Notes: generated by a model from the letters alone, not told the origin. A DNA stretch of 64,000 nucleotides from Cladopsammia gracilis (GCA_022457155.1 JAJGOT010000131.1:494001-558000), one strand, 5' to 3'; positions 37,490-51,222 are shown, counted from the stretch's first letter. Program-made: numbers and translations.

Positions 37490-38990
37490 TTAAAACTTGC
37501 ACAATATTTCCTAATATCGCAAAATAAGTTGTTCCGTAAATCAACATATCAGACGCAGTTGAATAGGAAATGACACTCGTCTTGTACATTTTTTGTATGG
37601 CAGCATTCGCAGCTCCTTAGTTCTCTTGGTGTTAAAGGCTTTGTATGTCTTCCTTTTTCAATTTGAAGGTTATGGTTTCCAACTCTAAATTTGGCAAGAA
37701 TTCTCCTGTGTCTCATATTCTTGACTATAGGTCATAACAAACAGAACTGTTGGTATTATTTTAAAATTTGCAATAAAAATTTAGTTTAGTATTCATTTTA
37801 ATAAGTTTCATTTGGTGCGCTTCAGAGTCTTTCTCCATATTCGAAGAAAGAGTGGATGCATATTGTTTTAATGAGTTGGGGTTTTTGTTAAAAAAGAAAA
37901 ACTAGTACTTGTGGTTTGATCATATTTTGTCAATAGCGTATTTATTGAGTTCATGAAGCTTTGATCGTTTGATATGGCAAGATTTTCCGTGATATATAGA
38001 CATCGCTTAGCTATATTATCCTCGGGCAAGGCTTTAAGGTGTAACCAAAAATGTAATACATTACGATAAATTCGCGATTTCAGAGATAATCTTCCTACTT
38101 CATTTCGTGCCGCCACATTTGGTGCCCGTTTGTTAAGTCCAAGACTAATATTTGAAAAATTGTGAATGAAGTCGTTCAACTGGATCTTTTTCTCATTTTT
38201 GAAGATTCATATTATCATAGGCTCCCCAGACTTCTGAATTATAAAGTAAGATAGGTGAAAAAAGGCTATCGAATAATTTGTTACAAATCTTGAGCGGAAA
38301 CTTACAATAGTCTAAAAAATGCCTCGTCGCAAATATAGAACGTCTTGTTTTTTCAATAGATTTTTGTTTAGAAATTGTGAAGCTAGCGTTACTAGATATC
38401 GTAGATCCTAGATACGGATAACTAGGGACATTGTCTATTTGTGAGTCGTCTAAGAAGAAAGAATGTTTTTCTACATTGTTTCTGAAAGATGATTACTTTG
38501 GTTTTTTGAGTGTTGACAGTCATCAAGGATTCTTTACAAAATTGTTGTAGAGAGTTGATACTCCTTTGCAGACCAACGGCACTAGTAGAAATTAGTACTA
38601 AGTCATCAGCATATAAAAGCAAATTTAGCCGTGAGCCGTTAGGCAAGATAATGGGGTCTAAACCTTGGGTATTTTCTAATCTCGAAGGAATATCGTTTAA
38701 ATAGAGGTTGAATAAGAGGGGTGATAAGATACAACCTTGGCGCACTCCTCTGTTATAATTAAAATATTCAGATCTCATAGTATCAGCTTTGACACAGCAT
38801 TGCGACTTGGAATACATGTTAGCAATAAGGTTGAAAAATTGTCCACCTATACCATAATCGAGTAAACGCTTTAGTAAGCCAGGATACCAAATGGAATCAA
38901 GAGCTTTCCTGAAATCCACAAAACAACAAAATAATTTTCCTCGAGGTGTATTTGTTACATATTTGTCAATCAGCGTACGTAAAGCGAAAA
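37490..38990 (-). pseudogene. LINE remnant, reverse transcriptase and C-terminus, minus strand
   Basis: The minus strand at 38422-38919 encodes reverse transcriptase blocks: DFRKALDSIWYPGLLKRLL, GVRQGCILSPLLFNLYLNDIP and NLLLYADDLVLIS (catalytic YADD). Downstream, 37868-38179 reads ISLGLNKRAPNVAARNEVGR and LHFWLHLKALPEDNIAKRCLY, the typical C-terminal region. Frames are broken between these blocks, so the element is dead. It differs in sequence from the LINE at 19-21 kb. Confidence 0.8.
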
Positions 38991-39032
38991 TATGATCAGT
39001 TGTTCTATAACCAGGGAGACGTTTTTACCTTA

Positions 39033-39133
39033 GCCTGTTCCAGGCTTTTTTTTTTCGCTCGCTTTTCTTCGCGCCTTCCCCAAGCCCCCAACTATTCGCG
39101 CTTTTCCCACTATCTGAACGCCTGGAATAGGCT
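39033..39133. mobile_element. Short hairpin MITE (TAGCCTGTTCCAGG family)
   Basis: About 100 bp bounded by AGCCTGTTCCAGGC and the reverse complement of AGCCTATTCCAGGCGTTCAG. Related sequence occurs at 53303-53530, so it is a small dispersed family. Confidence 0.65.
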
Positions 39134-39889
39134 ATTTTTACCTGCGTGACAAACCTCGCGACATAGCCCCTTTAAACAGTGGCTGAAACTTAGGTACTAG
39201 GTCAAGACGAGGTGCCACGGGATAAGGAGACGCACTATAATCTATGATTACTAGAAGTTTTTAAATAAATCATTGTTGCGTAAAACAACAAGAAACACTG
39301 CTTATAGCGTATTAGTATAACTAAACAAAACAAAACAATGGAACTAGTGTTTCATGGAATGTTATAGTGTAGGTAACTGTTTCATAGGTTTAGTAAAATC
39401 ACTCTATGCAACACCTCCACGTACACTTGCTGGCAAATAAATTATAAGCGGCAAATATAGAGGAAAAAGGGGTGGGGCAGGGGGCCATGCTACCCTTGTG
39501 CCCCAAAATATTTAATAATTACCCAAAGAGCCAAAATGTATAACACCCCTATTTTAGAATTAATCTCAATGCGCCACTGATTAACCTAGAGTGATTTTAT
39601 TTAGTAAAGGTAAAAACGGCAAACTGATCCTTACGGCAAGAAGAAGTGATAGAGACAGAAGTGAAATAAAAAAAACAAACAGTTGAATATATCCGGCACT
39701 CTTCAATGGTTTGTCGCTGTGGTTTTGCCGTTATTATAGTTTTTGATTTTATTTACACCGTGAAACAACAAGAAACAATTGCAGCGTATTAGTATAATTT
39801 ATAATTGCGTGAAGAATTTGGTCTAGACGAGGTTTTACTGCAGACAAATGGCTTTAAAAATCAGTACGGTGGGCAGCACGGCACAAGGC

Positions 39890-42318
39890 GATCACAGGCG
39901 GCCCAAGATCACTATCAGATAACCGGGACGTGACCTTTGCTTTATGAGTGGTATTGTGTTACAAAGATTCGATTTATAAAGGTTTGTATGGGAATGCAAC
40001 GGTTTTGTTTTAAAACTTAAAAATTCGAATGTTTTGTGAATAAAATTGACTTACCCTGTTGCTGTGTTGTATTCTTTGTTGTTTGCCTGCTCCTCGGGGC
40101 GATTAAACGTGATTTTGGCGAGTTATCGTTATTTCGGTGTTCCACTGCTAAGGGATGGACCGGGGGGGGGGGGGGGGGTGGGAACTCTGGGAGAGGCAAG
40201 AAATTTTTTTTGGTCCACCTAAGGTGGAAATCTTTTTTTTTTTTCACTCGATGGCTGGAATATTTTTTTTTAATAGTTTATTTTTTAATTGTCCTTGGGC
40301 AGACTTTTTTTTTTGCGAGAATGCGTGGGAATTTTTTTTCCTTAATAATTTACTGGGAAAATTTTTTTTTTCTTCGGTCAAGGACAATATGCAGTGGTGT
40401 TCTGTTTATTTTGATTGTCTCAATTAAATTCCATTTTTGAAACTTGTGAGCTAGTGCTATCTCCTGTTCCCTTTACATACTGCTATAGTTTTTGTTTTTG
40501 TTGATGTTGTCCAAAAAATAACAACTCAATGGTGAAAGTGGCATGAGATTCTCCCAGCAGTAACAATACTGTATTTTGGATACAGGTCATGGGAATTACA
40601 AAATTGATTACAAAACATGAATATTCAAGATGAAGCAACAGATTCTCTGCAAATACCATAAGCAATGTATAGAGACCTGGATGGAGAATTTGTAGGTTAA
40701 GACCAGGACTTAGGCCTTCGTGACCAGTTAGCACCTTTAAAAATCTTGAAATCAAAATTAATTTGTTGATGTACATTCTCCTTACTGGTGTCAATGCAGT
40801 TCATGTAGCCATATAACTACAGTGAATTTGTATTCAATTTCCACAGACAACTTATGTTGAAGGTGATCAGGTTCTCAATTTGTATACTCTATGTACTTGC
40901 TCGTACACTGATGTTGTGAGGAGATTTAAGATACTGATCACCGTTCCAATAATAAATGTGAAGCAGTAATGTTGATGTGTCATGTGTTTAGCTACATGTA
41001 TACGGTTGCTACACATTGACATTAGCTGGTCATGATTGCTAACAGAAAATTGTTTTTTCCTAACAAAATGTTTTTATCCAAATTGTAAACAGAAATTCTC
41101 CTTACTAAAACATTCGAATGTTATTTCTTATTGAACTATTTCAGTTTATGAATGCTGTAAACTCAAGATACTGTATACGTATACAACTCGATCACTGTTT
41201 CACTCACAAACAATGCTACATCATGTAAATGTTGTATATTTGGGAAATAATTTGCACCTGTGTGATCTGTAGTTTTGATCATTTATCTGTAGTTTTGATC
41301 ATTTATCTGTAGTTTTGATCATTTAAAAAGTTCCTTATTGACGTTAGTGAGAATATCAATAAACATCAAATTACAGTGTGTAGTAAGATAATTATTTTTC
41401 AGTGTTTGATTTATATCCTCTCAGTAGTTTAGCCGGTGATTTGAGCTACATTTCTTAATCGCTCCTTTCCTGTAATCAGTGTTTGCTTTTCCCTACGTAC
41501 CGTATCAGGTATGAAAGATATTCGTCACGAGTATTTACAGGTATTTAGCTGATCGTGTAATTCTTGCCGCCTCTCGTTGCGTCTACAAACAGAATCATTT
41601 TGTCCAACACTTCCAGTCGGTGTCGCCTCTCCTGATCGGTTTCGTTCAGAATTCTAATGGCGGCATTTTGTCAAGGCGTTTGAACCTAGTCAAACGGTGT
41701 GCCTAGGCTGTTCGAAGTCTTTGTAATGTATGCTCTCGTTGTCCGCCTTCGTTGCTCGATCGTGATCGCGCTGAATTTCAAGTCACCGTTCAGCGGAGTT
41801 TCGGTAGTTAATTTTCACGGACAAGGATTTCCAGCCACTTCTGGAATCCAGCGTTGTTGTCTTTGCTGTTCTTTCTCATTTGCATCAGAAATTGCTTGTG
41901 TTTCATTGAGAGTAAACATTTTTTGACAGACTATGAGTAACGTTAAACGGCCGCCGGCATGGCCTCCATGAATAAACATGATACGCCATTGTCAGCGGTC
42001 GCCATTTTTTGTTGCCAGGCAACTGCCGGACACCATCAAGTATATATATATACAATTATGTATACAATGTGCCCTCCCGGTTATTATCATAATGGCTTTA
42101 TGGCAACTCCTGAACTTGGGCACAGTATATATATATATATAAATATATTTTTCGCTCGAATTCACGCGGCTCAGCTCCCGAGGGACGACAAATTTATTAA
42201 CCTCGCTTCGCGAGGAACAAACCTTTATAAATCGAATCTTTGTAACACAATACCACTTATAAAGCAAAGGTCACGTCCCGGTTATCTGATAGTGAGCTTG
42301 GGCCACCTGTGCCCTGGC
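39890..42318. mobile_element. 2.4-kb element with about 100-bp inverted repeats
   Basis: GGCCCAAGATCACTATCAGATAACCGGGACGTGACCTTTGC and about 60 more bases near 39898-39990 are found inverted at about 42225-42315. The interior has poly-G and poly-T low-complexity runs (40160-40380), three tandem copies of TCTGTAGTTTTGATCATTTA (41269-41328) and TA runs near 42040 and 42130. No transposase is recognised, so it is probably non-autonomous. Confidence 0.55.
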
Positions 42319-42829
42319 ATCTTAGACTGTGATAGTGAACGAATTTCTAGAAAATAGCGAGTCTAGAATAGGTCTAGGATAGGATAGGGTTTTTCGGTGT
42401 TTAGTCTAGAATAAAAACAGGCAAAAACTAACGATAAAAGAGTCCGACGTTTCGGCGACATCTTGGCATTGTCAAGGGAAAAATATGCGATCTCAAGAGT
42501 AACTAAGAGTCAAGAGTCATTAATTTGCATAAGTTAGACAAAGACCTTAGCGAGAATTGAGTCTGATTGTACATTTAAACATGGTCGTAATTGTTAGTCT
42601 AGAATAGGGTTGCAAAATGCAGCTAAAATGATCATTTTTCCCTTTGGGCCTCAAAAGATTTCATTACCCAAAGAGCCAAAATGTATAACGCCCCTATTTT
42701 AGAATTAATCTCAATGCGCCATTGATTACAACTTAGTACACCTCTGTTATGTTTTTGTTAACCCAAAAGCACAGTGCATCGTCCTCGCTCGCACTTCTAA
42801 CCTTTGGTTATTACTAGTATTATATAAAC

Positions 42830-43073
42830 TTGCACGCACGAGAATATTAATAAGGTTGAATGTGTTGATAAGTTTATGCAAACCGACATGGTCTACTTCT
42901 AAAGCTAATTGGAATTATTAGACTTAGCTGAAAAAAGGGAACCTTTATGTAGCTTTAAAACAGCTGAAACATATTCTTCATATGTACTCACCAATACGTC
43001 AAGTTCCTTTTAAACTCGCTGAGGCCAATCAGCCTTGGAAGGTTGTAAATTAAAATTTGGTGGTAAAACGTGA
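42830..43073. repeat. Dispersed repeat, copy 2 (left part)
   Basis: Matches 35176-35406. The continuation expected after GTGACA is found 5.2 kb away at 48296, beyond the foldback element. Confidence 0.65.
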
Positions 43074-43883
43074 CACTTGCCGGTCAAAACCTGTTATGCA
43101 AATTAGTTAAGTTGAAGATAGGATGACGTGTTTATTTTAATTAGTTGTGTCAGCCGTAAAAGATGACAATGTTGAGAGATGATTACAATTCATTATGGAT
43201 AAAAATAATTTTAGCTTCTCGGTCACTTTTAAAAAGAAGCCTGCGTAGCTGGCGGTATTTTTTCGCACGAAAGCAAATTTTGAGTGGCGGCGCCGCAAAA
43301 ACCAGGCGACCAATATCCAACATACGCTTTCTAATTTAACAGGCTAAGCTGGAAATAATAATTACGACAAAGCCACAATAAAGGAACAAACACCACAAGC
43401 TAACACGATACATCGTGTATTTATTATCGCTTGATCGCTTTTGATTGCTGCAGCAAGCTGGACTAAAAGCAACCCGTTGCAAAACTCTTTCTTATTTTCC
43501 TGGCAGCATAAAACAAACAAGATTTCGAAAACGAATGAACACGAAACGAAATTTTATATACATACATTGTCAAAAGAAATTCGGGTCATGGCTCATGTAC
43601 GATGACCTGACTGACGTCATAAAACCCAATACAATACAACCTGATACTCCGCGTTTTCCACCTAACCCAGTCCACAGCCTGCGTAGCAGGCGCATGAAAT
43701 TATTTTCATGCGCCCGCTACGCAGGCTACCTAACATAATACATCACAATACAGTCGTCGTACACGAGCCATGACCCAAGAAATTGTTTCACACTTCTCTA
43801 AGCTAAGGCTAAGGAAATAACACGATACGTCGTGTATTTATTACTGCTCAATCGCTCTTGACGGCTGAGATCTCATGGATATA

Positions 43884-43914
43884 CCCACCACGCTTCCCAA
43901 TATATAGAGAAACC

Positions 43915-43951
<37 letters not shown>

Positions 43952-46900
43952 TGTAGCATCACTTGCCGTCATTACCCATCACTTGCCATCATTAGGCATC
44001 ATTCCCCATCAATAGGCATCTTTCACCGTCATTAGGCAGTATTCGCCGTCATTTAGCATCATTCACCATCGTTTAGCATCATTCACCGCCATTAGGCAGT
44101 ATTCTCCGTCATTTAGCATCATTCACCGTCACTTGACATCATTCACCGTCATTTAGCATCATTCACCGTCACTTGTCATCATTCACCGTCATTAGGCATC
44201 ATTCACCGTCACTAGACATCATTCACCGTCATTTAGCATCATTCACCGTCACTAGACATCATTCACCGTCACTAGACATCATTCACCGTCATTAGGCATC
44301 ATTCACCGTCATTAGGCATCATTCGCCGTCATTAGGCATCATTCACCGTCATTAGGCATCATTCACCGTCGTTTAGCATCATTAACCGTCACTAGACATC
44401 ATTCACCGTCATTGGGCAGTATTCACCGTCATTTAGCATCATTCACCGTCACTAGACAGCATTCACCGTCACTTGGCATCATTCACCGTCACTAGGCATC
44501 ATTCACCGTCACTTGGCATCATTCACCGTCACTTGGCATCATTCACCGTCACAAGACATCATTCACCGTCATTAGATCGGCATGAGATCTCATGGATATA
44601 CCCACCACGCTTCCCAACTATATATATAGAGAAACCATATATATATATTAAAAACATTGTAGCATCATTTGCCATCATTACCCATCACTTGCCATCATTA
44701 GGCATCATTCCCCATCAATAGGCATCTTTCACCGTCATTAGGCAGTATTCGCCGTCATTTAGCATCATTCACCATCGTTTAGCATCATTCACCGCCATTA
44801 GGCAGTATTCTCCGTCATTTGGCATCATTCACCGTCACTAGACATCATTCACCGTCATTTAGCATCATTCACCGTCACTTGTCATCATTCACCGTCATTA
44901 GGCATCATTCACCGTCACTTGGCATCATTCACCGTCACTGGGCATCATTCACTGTCACTTGGCATCATTCACCGTCACTTGGCATCATTCACCGTCATTT
45001 AGCATCATTCACCGTCACTAGACATCATTCACCGTCACTAGACATCATTCACCGTCATTAGGCATCATTCACCGTCATTAGGCATCATTCACCGTCATTA
45101 GGCATCATTCGCCGTCATTAGGCATCATTCACCGTCATTAGGCATCATTCACCGTCGTTTAGCATCATTAACCGTCACTAGACATCATTCACCGTCATTA
45201 GGCAGTATTCACCGTCATTCAGCATCATTCACCGTCACTAGACAGCATTCACCGTCACTTGGCATCATTCACCGTCACTAGGCATCATTCACCGTCACTT
45301 GGCATCATTCACCGTCACTTGGCATCATTCACCGTCACTAGACATCATTCACCGTCATTAGGCATCATTCACCTTCACTTGGCATCATTCACCGTCATTA
45401 GGCATCATTTACCGTCACTTGGCATCATTCACCGTCATTAGGTATCATTCGCCGTCCGTCATTAGGCATCATTCACCGTCATTAGGCATCATTCACCGTC
45501 ATTAGGCATCATTCACCGTCGTTTAGCATCATTCACCGTCACTAGACATCATTCACCGTCACTAGACATCATTCACCGTCACTTGGCATCATTCACCGTC
45601 ATTAGGCATCATTCACCGTCACTGGGTATCATTCACCGTCATTAGGCATCATTCACCGTCACTGGGCATCATTCACCGTCACTTGGCATCATTCACCGTC
45701 ACTTGGCATCATTCACCGTCATTAGGCATCATTCACCGTCACTTGGCATCATTCACCGTCATTAGGCATCATTCACCGTCACTGGGCATCATTCACCGTC
45801 ATTAGGTATCATTCACCGTCACTGGGCATCATTCACCGTCACTTGGCATCCTTCACCGTCACTTGGCATCATTGACCGTCACTTGGCATCATTCACCGTC
45901 ACTGGGCATCATTCGCCGTCATTAGGCATCATTCACCGTCACTTGGCATCATTCACCGTCACTTGGCATCATTCATCGTCACTTGGGATCATTCACCGTC
46001 ACTTGGGATCATTCATCGTCACTTGGGATCATTCACCGTCACTTGGGATCATTCACCGTCACTGGGCATCATTCACCGTCACTCACATGTGGGGATATTG
46101 TAATGTATCTTGTCAGCCAAAAAATTTCATCTTCCTAGACTTTTTTGACGAAATTGGCGTCAACCAATTTCTCCCATATGTCTTAAAAAGGAAGATTACT
46201 TAGTTGACATCACCGACTTTTTGATGGCAAAAACGTTTATGAAGATGAAATTCTTAGCTGACAAGAAAGTTAAATTTTTCTCAAGTGAATCCAAAGATAA
46301 CAAGTACTTAAAATTATGGCATCGTCTTAAATCCCATAGTTTGCGTTATGGCAAAATGCGGCGTAACATTAAGGACACATTTTGCGTCAACGTAAACCAT
46401 GGCATGAAAAGCGAGAAAACTGTACGTTTAACAAGAAAAGAAAATCAGTTAGATATCAACTGCATAGCGTTTGATTGCATTTCGACTCAAAATCAATTTC
46501 TAAGCCGTATTTTGCGACAATTCAAACTGTGGTGTTAAATTAAGACCACATTTTGCAATATCGCAAAATACAGGGTATGGAACAACTCCATGTTCTGCCA
46601 CGAAATCTTGACGCGAAATACGGTGCAGGAATGATGCCTAGTGACGGTGAATGACGCCTAGTGACGGTGAATGATGCCAAGTGACGGTGAATGATGCCAA
46701 GTGACTGTGAATAATGCCAAGTGACGGTGAATGATGCCCAGAGACGGTGAATGATGCCAAGTGACGGTGAATGATGCCCAGTGACGGTGAATGATGCGAA
46801 GTGACGGTGAATGATGCCAAGTGACGGTGAATGATGCCAAGTGACGGTGAATGATGCCAAGTGACGGTGAATGATGCCCAGTGACAGTGAATGATGCCAA

Positions 46901-48182
46901 GTGACGGAGAATGGTGCTAAGTGACGGTGAATGACGCCCAGTGATTGTGAATGATGTCTAGTGACGGTGAATGATGCCAAGTGACTGTGAATGATGCCAA
47001 GTGACGGTGAATGATGCCAAGTGACGGTGAATGATGCCAAGTGACGGTGAATGATGCCCAGTGACGGTGTATGATGCCAAGTGACGGTGAATGATGCCTA
47101 GTGACGGTGGATGATGCCAAGTGACGGTGAATGATGCCAAGTGACGGTGAATGATGCCAAGTGACTGTGAATGATGCCAAGTGACGGTGAATGATGCCAA
47201 GTGACGGTGAATGATGCCAAGTGACGGTGAATGATGCCTTAATGACGGTGAATGATGCCCAGTGACGGTGAATGATGCTAAAAGACGGTGAATGATGCCA
47301 AGTGACGGTGAATGATGCCAAGTGACGGTGAATGATGCCAAGTGACGGCGAATGATGTCTAGTGACGGTGAATGATGCCCAGTGACGGTGAATGATGTCT
47401 AGTGACGGTGAATGATGCTAAATGACGGTAAATGATGCCAAGTGACGGTGAATGATGCCCAGGGACGGTGAATGATGCCCAGTGACGGTGAATGATGCCC
47501 AGTGACGGTGAATGATGCCAAGTGACGGTGAATGATGCCAAGTGACGGTGAATGATGCCAAGTGACGGTGAATGATGCCAAGTGACGTTGAATGATGCCT
47601 AGTGACGGTGAATGATGCCCAGTGACGGTGAATGATGCCCAGTGACGGTGAATGATGACAAGTGACGGTGAATGATACTAAATGACGGTAAATGAGGCCA
47701 AGTGACGTTGAATGATGCCTAGTGACGGTGAATGATGCCCAGTGACGGTGAATGATGCCCAGTGACGGTGAATGATGACAAGTGACGGTGAATGATACTA
47801 AATGACGGTAAATGATGTCTAGTGACGGTGAATGATGCCAAGTGACGTTGAATGATGCCTAGTGACGGTGAATGATGCCCAGTGACGGTGAATGATGCCC
47901 AGTGACGGTGAATGATGACAAGTGACGGTGAATGATACTAAATGACGGTAAATGATGTCTAGTGACGGTGGATGATGCTAAATGACGGTGAATACTGCCT
48001 AATGGCAGTGAATGATGCTAAATGACGGTGAATACTGCCTAATGGCGGTGAATGATGCTAAACGATGGTGAATGATGCTAAATGACGGTGAATACTGCCT
48101 AATGACGGTGAAAGATGCCTATTGACTGGGAATGATGCCTAATGATGGCAAGTGATGGGTAATGATGGCAAATGATGCTACA

Positions 48183-48245
<63 letters not shown>

Positions 48246-48274
48246 TTTCTCTATATATTGGGAAGCGTGGTGGG
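43884..48274. mobile_element. Foldback element of 4.4 kb built of 20-bp tandem repeats
   Basis: The ends CCCACCACGCTTCCCAATAT and its inverse (48255-48274) are followed by AGAGAAACCATATATA, an (AT)n tract and a CAATGTTTTTAAT motif on both sides. The left arm (about 43960-46085) is over 100 copies of a 20-bp unit like CATCATTCACCGTCACTTGG. The right arm (about 46625-48180) is the same unit inverted. The left arm has an internal duplication of the terminal segment at 44580-44665. The centre (46086-46620) is unique. This layout (short terminal repeat plus long inverted satellite arms) matches foldback transposons. Confidence 0.85.
46086..46620 (+). other. Unique central core of the foldback element
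   Basis: About 535 bp of non-repeated sequence lie between the opposed repeat arms. An open frame at 46221-46538 is Lys-rich (KFLADKKVKFFSSESKDNKYLKLWHRLKS, then RKENQLDINCIAFDCI) and starts with ATG-like codons. I recognise no transposase. It may be a degraded fragment of the enzyme that once mobilised the element, or captured host sequence. Confidence 0.4.
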
Positions 48275-48295
48275 AAACATCGAATACTAAAAAAG

Positions 48296-48380
48296 TGGTG
48301 ACATTCCTAACATTTTATGCCTAATTAAACAGCGTTCGCACATTAACAATGTTAATGTTTGCCTTATTGTTTCAAAGATT
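48296..48380. repeat. Dispersed repeat, copy 2 (right part)
   Basis: ATTCCTAACATTTTATGC ... CCTTATTGTTTCAAAG continues the repeat whose left part ends at 43073, by comparison with the intact copy at 35176-35520. The elements between them inserted into this copy. Confidence 0.6.
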
Positions 48381-48962
48381 GACAATCTGTTTGAACAGAC
48401 CGGCCAGTTGGAAAATTCGACTGGACTCTTGACTGGACTGGAGTTTCCTTTTTTGTTTTTGTTTTTTGGTTTCATGTTTTTCATTTTTACTGGGGTTGGG
48501 GTTGGGGGGGGGGGGGGGTAAGTGATTTTCCAGATTTGGAAGGGAGGTGCCGTTTCTTTGCTCAAACCCTGACTGGTTTACTGGTTTACTCACTTGAAAG
48601 TTGAAAGTTGAAAGGCGTAAATGTTAACGCGACGGTGGATGGAAATACTTCGTTTTTATCCATCAGCGTAGCAGAAAGCTCGCTTTTATCCTTGAACTGG
48701 ATCTAAAGTTAAACAAATGTCTGAAAATATGTAAATTATCATTTTGTGATATGCGATTTTTACAAAACACAGGTCACAGTAAAGGTCTTGGTTTTAACAT
48801 AACAACATTTTGTACATAACAGTACATATTTCTAGCTCTCGGTCGCGTAACTCGCTTTTCACTCAAAATAGAGGAGCAAGGGGCCATTCCGCTTAGAGGA
48901 GTGGTGGGAACTAACTCCGTTTAGAGCTTGTGTCAAGTTTTGCTCCTCTTGTACATTGTAAT

Positions 48963-49740
48963 TTAAAGACCTAGTTTAACGGTGATGAAATCTTTGTGAG
49001 CCTGCACGAAAACTTTCTCTTTTATGTCTGCGAGACGAAATGTTAGAAGGGCCGGAATGAAAACTGGTGCTCGCTTCCTAACACACTCCGTGGCGGCATG
49101 AAAGTAAATATTCGATTCTTTGCTTAGCAGTTTTTCTCCGTCCTGAATGTACTCCCTTCTCATTTTACCAACAATCACCAGGTCCAGAGGCGGCGGCTGT
49201 GGAACAGCTGCAGAGTCTCGAAGCTTTTGATTGCATCCATAGCATACGAAGACCCTGTTATCGCAGTAGCTCAGCGGGGTAAGTACGAAGGCCCCTGGCG
49301 ACGGAGATCGCCTTTTGGAGGAAATGCGACCGGTTTCTGGAGTAGGAGTTTGTGCACACTCGGACGTGCCTGCCGATGTTGTAACTGTTGCTGTTGTCGG
49401 AGTTGGTGTAATGTACGTCTCAACTGCATCGCTTTTCTTCCTTATGGGGCCACCTTTTCGCCTACCTGTAGCTCTTTCTGCCGCTTTTTTCCCTCTGCCT
49501 TTCGGCTTGTCTAATAAAACGAGTGACGTCGCATCAGGCTTGGCCTCCATGGCAATTTTGTTTAAAAACGCGCGAGTCTCCTCAGACACTGTGTCACAGG
49601 TGAACTTTCCATTTCCCCTGTGAATTACTCTGTGTGGATTATCTGGCGATGACTTGCTGGCTACGTAGTAAACACTGTCGCCGAATAAATGAATGTCGAT
49701 CGCTGTATTGCTAAGGATTTGTGAACTCTTGAAAAAAAAA
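48963..49740 (-). pseudogene. SWIM-like mobile-element protein, C-terminal part
   Basis: The frame is open upstream of the first start-like codon and reads SSQILSNTAIDIHLFGDSVYYV, then NPHRVIHRGNGKFTCDT. That is the lead-in to SWIM-type zinc fingers in transposon-derived proteins common in invertebrates. The expected following Cys and CxH residues are absent (the sequence goes VSEETRAFLNKIAM), so the finger looks broken. It continues with PKGRGKK and basic linkers, then a conserved C-terminus (VFVCYGCNQKLRD, then DLVIVGKMRREY) with a CxxC knuckle. It may be a terminal exon or a relic. Family assignment is from motif memory. Confidence 0.5.
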
Positions 49741-50323
49741 TCCTTTCAGTTTCTGGAATGGGATGTGGAGGATCTGCGTGTCCTCTGGGGCTGATAGAAA
49801 GCAGATAAACTTTAAGCACCCGGTTTTAAGCTTCTCGTTTATGTGTCAATTCATTGAATGTTATGCAGCCAAAAAAAAACGTTTTTGCGCTTTTAACATA
49901 ATGTCAGTTGTAATGTACATAAGTGTTCTAATAGCGACACTTTTGAGCTTAGTATTTTTTTTTTGACTATTTTCGTTTAGTTCGTCAAATGTTCACAAAA
50001 CGTCAACGTTAAAATTTCAATCTCTTAAATAACGGAAAAGAAATAAGTCATCGACTTTAAAAGTCAAATGAATTGAAAGCGATTAGTAAATTGATAATTT
50101 TTAAATTTACTTTACTTTAAGTGGCAAATTAAAGTTCACTTAATGAACAACCAAGCAAAAATATTTACCTCACCTTTAAGAATATTTAATTGTCCTCACT
50201 TATATCTTGTTGCATATTTAATTCCCTTTACTTTAAGACATTTAAGAGTGTTTACGTCTCAACTTAAAGATTTTCGATACCTTTAAGTAAAATTTAATTT
50301 TGTCTTAAAGATTAGTAAATTCA

Positions 50324-50599
50324 TTATTTCGTCCTGTGTACAGAAATTAAGCATGGATCTTTAACAGAGGTGGTATCACCTGAGGCGGGGTCACCTGAAC
50401 ATGACGACTTGTCGGATGCCAGGTTGCTTCTGCCGGGCCTTAGCACATAAAATTTATCAAATACTCTCTTCCTCTGTTCTTCTGACATTCTGTAGAAGTT
50501 AGTTTCCTCTATTTTCTGGTCCGCATATGTTTCGTCTAGAAACCATTCTCCTTGTCCGAACATTGCGAGATATTCAACTAAGGATTTCTTGTCGCGCAA
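50324..50599 (-). pseudogene. Probable upstream exon/fragment of the SWIM-like gene
   Basis: An open minus-strand stretch encodes RDKKSLVEYLAMFGQGEWFLDE, then ETNFYRMSEEQRKRVFDKFYVL. This is a well-formed charged alpha-helical sequence unlike background. It lies upstream of 48963-49740 on the same strand. No domain name is assigned. Splice sites are not clear, and linkage to the downstream frame is inferred from position. Confidence 0.4.
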
Positions 50600-51222
50600 C
50601 CACTTTACGGATCAGCTCTACGGGTGATAGTACGGTAATCTACAAAGCTTAAATAACTAGGCAACAGATTTATTTGAATTATAATCTTATGATAATTTTA
50701 AATTCAAATGTTTTACTTGTTGGTTTAGCGATGGATTTTCCCAACGAATGTGGAGGGCTTCTTTGATCTTTAGATTGATTTCCATGGGAGCTTTGTCAAG
50801 TATTTCAAAACATTCACTATTTTATAGCTCACGACATCCCTTTGAGCTCTCAAGGTGTTTGTGTATATGTGATGTTTTATCCGTGCTAGGGTATTCACGC
50901 ATTTAATTTAAAATTATCATAAGGTTGTAATTCAAATGAATCTGTTACCTAATTATTTAAGCTTTGTAAATTACCGTACCATCACACTGCAATGATGGAA
51001 GTTGAACTTCCGAATTATGTCTGTATTAAAAGTTGTAGTATTCGCTTTAAGACTTATTATTAAGACCGTTTGGAAACTAAAGGGAACTGTAATTAATCTT
51101 ACGAACTAATTATCATAGTGTTGCATTAAAATCGGTTAATTACTTTGCAAACTACTTTGGTTAAAAAAAAAATCAAATAAATGTAAACAGTTTACAAGCC
51201 GTTGACGTTCTCATAAACTATG

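Noticed and set aside
43960..46085. Possible CRISPR array
   Set aside because: Units are contiguous 20-bp tandem repeats with no unique spacers, in a eukaryotic context.
43960..48180. Long open frames on both strands with repeated ASFTVTRHHSPSLGIIHRH-type proteins
   Set aside because: They are translations of a 20-bp tandem repeat; all frames are similar, and unit length not divisible by three simply cycles frames. No independent coding evidence.
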